Shown here: positions 61,433 through 64,000 of the stretch, in pieces
How positions within the stretch are numbered: position 1 is the first letter of the stretch
Layout: each line of letters opens with the position of its first letter
Source of the DNA: Lacrimispora sinapis
Lineage (GTDB): Bacteria; Bacillota; Clostridia; Lachnospirales; Lachnospiraceae
DNA: 64,000 nucleotides
NCBI RefSeq assembly: GCF_043633585.1
Contig: NZ_CP141832.1
Location: forward strand, 2,418,001-2,482,000
Direction: 5' to 3'
Made by a program: the position numbers and the translations under genes
The notes under the pieces: generated by a model
The model's input: only the letters and a program-made list of their open reading frames with translations
Database searches by the model: none
Told to the model about the DNA's origin: nothing

Positions 61433-62218
61433 TTAATCCTTTTTATCTTGTTCAACGATTTTCTTCTGCACGGATTTTGGAAGTGAGGCAATCAGCTTTT
61501 CTTTCAGTATAAAGGGTGAATCACCATTCTGCATGGATAACACACCGATTATAATCATCTCTTTTGCCATTACTTCCTGCTGGCTCTTTACTCTTAGCTT
61601 TTTTGCAAATGGATTCCATAATACATAACCAGTAAAGATACCGAGGATCGTAGCAATAAATGCTGCGGAAATCGCTTCAGCCATCTGGTCCGTATCATTG
61701 ATATGGGACATGGCAGCAATCAGACCAAATACCGCACCCAAAACGCCCAGGGTTGGCGCATACGCACCGGCAGAGGAAAAGATACTTGCATTGATTTCAT
61801 GCCGCTTTTCCATCGCAGCAATTTCCGTTTCCAGAATCTCTTCAATCAAATCTGCTCCGGTACCGTCAACAAGCAAACGAACACCCTTTTTTAAAAAAGG
61901 ATCTTTAAGCTCTTCTACTTTGGCTTCCAGAGACAAAAGCCCTTCGGAACGTGCCTGCTTTGCCAAATTGTAGATCAAATCAATCATCTCAGCTTCTGTA
62001 GGTTCTTTTGGCTTTGTAAAAAGAATCTTGAACAAAGATCCGATGACCTTCATGTTCTTACCAGGGAATGAATTCAATATGGTGGCAATGGTTCCCACGA
62101 TAATAACAAAAAAGGCTGCCGGATTTATAAGAACAGAAAAATCAATGTGCTTAAAAATCATGGCGCCAATAACAGCAACAAAGCCGACAATCACGCCTAG
62201 GATGGTAGTTAGTTCCAT
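61433..62218 (-). CDS. motA: flagellar motor stator protein MotA
   Basis: A 261-aa protein with four membrane helices (first MELTTILGVIVGFVAVIGAMI) and a long cytoplasmic loop between the second and third. SAGAYAPTLGVLGAVFGLIAAM holds the conserved Pro of the third helix. It forms the ion channel of the flagellar stator with MotB. An AAAGGAG site precedes the ATG. The 5' region of about 470 nt is unusually long and structured. Confidence 0.94.
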   Translation of the reverse strand: MELTTILGVIVGFVAVIGAMIFKHIDFSVLINPAAFFVIIVGTIATILNSFPGKNMKVIGSLFKILFTKPKEPTEAEMIDLIYNLAKQARSEGLLSLEAKVEELKDPFLKKGVRLLVDGTGADLIEEILETEIAAMEKRHEINASIFSSAGAYAPTLGVLGAVFGLIAAMSHINDTDQMAEAISAAFIATILGIFTGYVLWNPFAKKLRVKSQQEVMAKEMIIIGVLSMQNGDSPFILKEKLIASLPKSVQKKIVEQDKKD

Positions 62219-62674
62219 AGTTTCTCCTTTGTGTTTTCAGGTTAGTAGTTATGCATGAGGCTGAACTCGGTGCTTTCAGGGATTATTCGCAAATCCATGA
62301 CAACCCTTGGGTTATTTAAACGTTATCGTGTGATGCGGATGTTATGCTGTTATACCGGCATAGACTGGATCATATGCCAATATAAGAGCTGACAGGCCAT
62401 CGGAAAGATTTCTGCTGCATAAACGTCTTTTCCTATGAAACCCAGACGTTTTATTCCCTGTAGTCCTCTGTGAAAATTCTGTTATGTCTTTTTCTCACCT
62501 GCGGCAGCGCTTGATTGCAGAGGTTTCTATGGGAATTCCCTAAGCTTTGGTACAGCACCCAATGACTTGAGAATTCCGTCACATGGGTGTGCACGTAATC
62601 TTTTCATTCATCCTATCATTAGATAACGTTTTCAGACATGATACGATAGCCTCCCTTATCAGGTTTCGAGTGGT
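62219..62674 (-). ncRNA. long structured leader or ncRNA upstream of motA
   Basis: No credible protein gene occurs here. The minus-strand transcript would contain several stable helices: AAACGTCT/AGACGTTT (62421-62451), a three-tier nested stem TTCCC/GGGAA, CCTCTG/CAGAGG and GTGA/TCAC (62454-62535), and GCACCC...GGGTGTGC with inner pairing (62555-62592). The density of pairing exceeds what I expect of plain spacer. It could be a cis-regulatory leader for motAB or an independent small RNA. I match it to no riboswitch class. Confidence 0.45.
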
Positions 62675-62680
62675 AAGTTT

Positions 62681-62710
62681 ATTCTACCAAACAGCTATCA
62701 ACCATGTCTA
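62681..62710 (-). promoter_or_regulatory. candidate promoter of the motA leader
   Basis: Minus-strand TAGACA (62710-62705) and TAGAAT (62686-62681) with 18-bp spacing, each one mismatch from consensus. The pair lies within an inverted-repeat frame (GACATG...CATGTC, GATAGC...GCTATC; 62635-62708) that could bind a regulator or fold as a hairpin. Confidence 0.4.
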
Positions 62711-62945
62711 TCCCTTTTTGAATTGAATTTGCAAAATTATTAATATACGACCCTGAACTCAGCAATACCAATGTGCTTAACAGTTATAGTATAATATATT
62801 TGTTCGGACTGTTGTGTTAAATAGTTGTTAAATGTTGTCAGTTTTTAAATTTTTCTGTCGAAATTCTTTCAATTGCAAGCCACAGGTGGCCTTCCCCCAA
62901 GAGGCAGACCATTTTTTAGGAATACCGGTTAGGGCTGCAAATGGA
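62711..62945. other. AT-rich intergenic region
   Basis: No gene is supported. It contains imperfect direct repeats (GTTAAATAGTT/GTTAAATGTTG around 62815-62837) and a small GCCAC-AG-GTGGC hairpin at 62879-62890. Nothing else is recognised. Confidence 0.4.
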
Positions 62946-62988
62946 TAAAAAGCAAGCCCGCAGGCTTAATCACGGACCTGCAGGCTTG
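62946..62988 (-). terminator. terminator of the Cys-Pro surface protein gene
   Basis: CAAGCCCGCAGG and CCTGCAGGCTTG form a stem with one mismatch, followed on the minus strand by a CTTTTTAT tract, 38 bp past the stop codon. Confidence 0.75.
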
Positions 62989-63025
62989 AGATCAAAAATA
63001 GGTTGTGAATCAAACAAAATCAGGA

Positions 63026-64000
63026 TTATTCGACCATAAGATTTTCTACACCGACATTTTTTAAAATCAGGATTGGCTTGCAGCGGAACGTCTTAAAGCT
63101 GTTTTCAGACTGTCTCACCTTTAGAACGTAACAGCCTTCATAAGGGACTTCAAATTCAAAGCAGCCATAACTGTCAATCCGAACACAATACAGCAGGATA
63201 TCCACACCGTTAAATCTATTGTATAATTCTACATCCCATTCATGATAATTATAACAGCGGCAGCCACAGATACAGCCTCTGATAAAACAAGGCTCCACCA
63301 GGCAGCAATCGCAGACCGGGCAGACTTCCTGTTCCGGACATACCGGACAGGTCGGACACGTGGGACAGACGGGGCATTCCGGGCATGGAACCGGGGTCGG
63401 ACAAGCGGGGCAAGGTTCCGGTGCCGGGCAGGTCGGGCACGTCGGGCATACAGGGCACGGCTCCGGTTCCGGACAGGGTTTTTGCTCCGGACAGGCCGGG
63501 CACGTGGGACATGGCTCCGGTTCCGGGCAGACCGGGCAAGGTTCCGGTGCCGGGCAGGTCGGACAAGTCGGGCAGGGTTCCGGTACCGGACAGGTCGGAC
63601 ACGTGGGGCAGGGTTCCGGTGCCGGACAAGGTTTTTGCTCCGGACACGGCGCTGGTTCCGGACACACAAGAGCCGGCTGTTCCTCCGGAGCAGGAACCAC
63701 CGGGGTTGGTGCTACAGGAGCTGGTGCTGCGTCCTGGCACATGACGCTTCCTGCAAATGGGAAATAGTGAAATTCAAAGCCGCTGGCCGCATTCACTGCA
63801 AAAGAACCTAAGGCAGCGGTGCCGCTCACATGACCGCCGGTGGGATGGGCATGAAACATGGCTTGCGGGGCCAGTATACTTCCCCAGAAATCCGAAGATT
63901 TCTCCATATAAATATTTGTCGCATCCTCAAATACATACAAGGTCTGGGGGGCTTTATCCCGTTCCCCATATAAACCATATTGCAGGTGGGCATTGGGTCC
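63026..64000 (-). CDS. choice-of-anchor-A-type surface protein with Cys-Pro repeat region (5' truncated by window edge)
   Basis: The frame is open to the right edge, so the start lies outside; a TTG at 63940 is not a true start. The visible N-terminal part (FEDATNIYMEKSSDFWGSILAP; HPTGGHVSGTAALGSF; FEFHYFPFAG) matches the end of choice-of-anchor A adhesin domains. About 120 residues then hold some 28 Cys-Pro pairs in PEPCPTCP-type repeats (63310-63665). A Cys-rich stretch (CCLVEPCFIRGCICGCRC) and a C-terminal beta-sandwich (CFEFEVPYEGCYVLKV) of the carboxypeptidase-regulatory/SpaA type follow. It is probably exported and heavily cross-linked or metal-binding. Confidence 0.75.
   Translation of the reverse strand, partial: GPNAHLQYGLYGERDKAPQTLYVFEDATNIYMEKSSDFWGSILAPQAMFHAHPTGGHVSGTAALGSFAVNAASGFEFHYFPFAGSVMCQDAAPAPVAPTPVVPAPEEQPALVCPEPAPCPEQKPCPAPEPCPTCPTCPVPEPCPTCPTCPAPEPCPVCPEPEPCPTCPACPEQKPCPEPEPCPVCPTCPTCPAPEPCPACPTPVPCPECPVCPTCPTCPVCPEQEVCPVCDCCLVEPCFIRGCICGCRCYNYHEWDVELYNRFNGVDILLYCVRIDSYGCFEFEVPYEGCYVLKVRQSENSFKTFRCKPILILKNVGVENLMVE

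Noticed and set aside
62560..62720. tmRNA, RNase P or T-loop-bearing RNA suggested by GGTTTCGAG
   Set aside because: No CCA-type end, tag frame or RNase P core sequences are present.
63310..63665. Short repeated units resembling a CRISPR or minisatellite array
   Set aside because: The repeats are in frame, variable, lack unique spacers of constant length and encode the PEPCPTCP protein pattern.
63229..63811. Several long plus- and minus-strand frames with Gly- or Arg-rich products
   Set aside because: They are out-of-frame readings of the Cys-Pro repeat; the repetitive DNA removes stops in all frames. Only the frame with recognisable flanking domains is kept.

Overview
The window looks like a chromosomal segment of a low-to-mid GC, strictly anaerobic, saccharolytic and probably motile Firmicute, most likely a Lachnospiraceae/Clostridium-type organism. 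This is inferred from strong AGGAGG-type ribosome binding sites, frequent TTG/GTG starts, an alanine T-box, the anaerobic sulfite reductase operon asrABC, many Fe-S and flavin enzymes, GH1 and GH4 6-phospho-glycosidases, and the EF-G-like/NYN fusion. I saw no rRNA, tRNA, CRISPR array, transposase or phage module.

Layout. 1-4.2 kb: a phosphonate/phosphate-ester ABC transporter (phnD-phnC-phnE-phnE) ending in a translationally coupled metallophosphoesterase. 4.35-5.0 kb: an N-terminally truncated Crp/Fnr gene and a nested 85-bp palindrome. 5.0-7.6 kb: a metal-related operon (HMA/DsbD-like/cupredoxin fusion, a 32-aa membrane peptide, a DUF2318 lipoprotein). 7.7-9.4 kb: an HxlR regulator coupled to a chorismate mutase-shikimate kinase fusion, divergent from a PPOX-type flavoprotein. 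9.5-11 kb: a DUF438/hemerythrin/PAS protein and a ferredoxin. 11.2-14.8 kb: asrABC and its likely Crp/Fnr regulator. 14.8-18.6 kb: glycerol dehydrogenase, a DUF1543 protein and a PAS-PAS-GGDEF cyclase. 18.6-25.1 kb: GH1 enzyme, aroE, an aromatic-acid-exporter-like protein, GH4 enzyme, RpiR regulator, amidase. 25.2-25.8 kb: two small proteins of 44 and 51 aa.

25.9-33.4 kb is the most interesting block. A VanRS-like two-component system runs directly into a dlt-like operon: adenylation enzyme, PLP fold-III decarboxylase, carrier protein, AlgI-type MBOAT acyltransferase and SGNH/DltD-like protein. The decarboxylase sits between the ligase and the carrier protein, and the MBOAT is not DltB-like. 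I infer that a surface polymer is modified with a group derived from an amino acid, possibly a decarboxylated one, under two-component control.

33.4-40.4 kb: MFS transporter, T-box(Ala)-controlled aminotransferase, beta-carbonic anhydrase, beta-propeller protein, MsrAB and a DUF2935 protein. 40.4-55.9 kb is rich in flavoenzymes: a GMC oxidoreductase with a small subunit; an FMN reductase/FMN-binding/FAD fusion with a paralogous FMN reductase, LysR regulator and ApbE flavin transferase; two old-yellow-enzyme-family proteins; PucR-, TetR- and HxlR-type regulators; GNATs; and AzlCD. 56-58.6 kb encodes an EF-G/TetM-like GTPase fused to a Rae1/YacP-type NYN nuclease. 58.9-64 kb: secreted pectate lyase, motAB with a long structured upstream region, and the 3' part of a surface protein with a Cys-Pro repeat that runs off the right edge.

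Many starts were moved inward from the longest open frame to the codon with a good ribosome binding site. Functions come from motif recognition by eye, without database searches.
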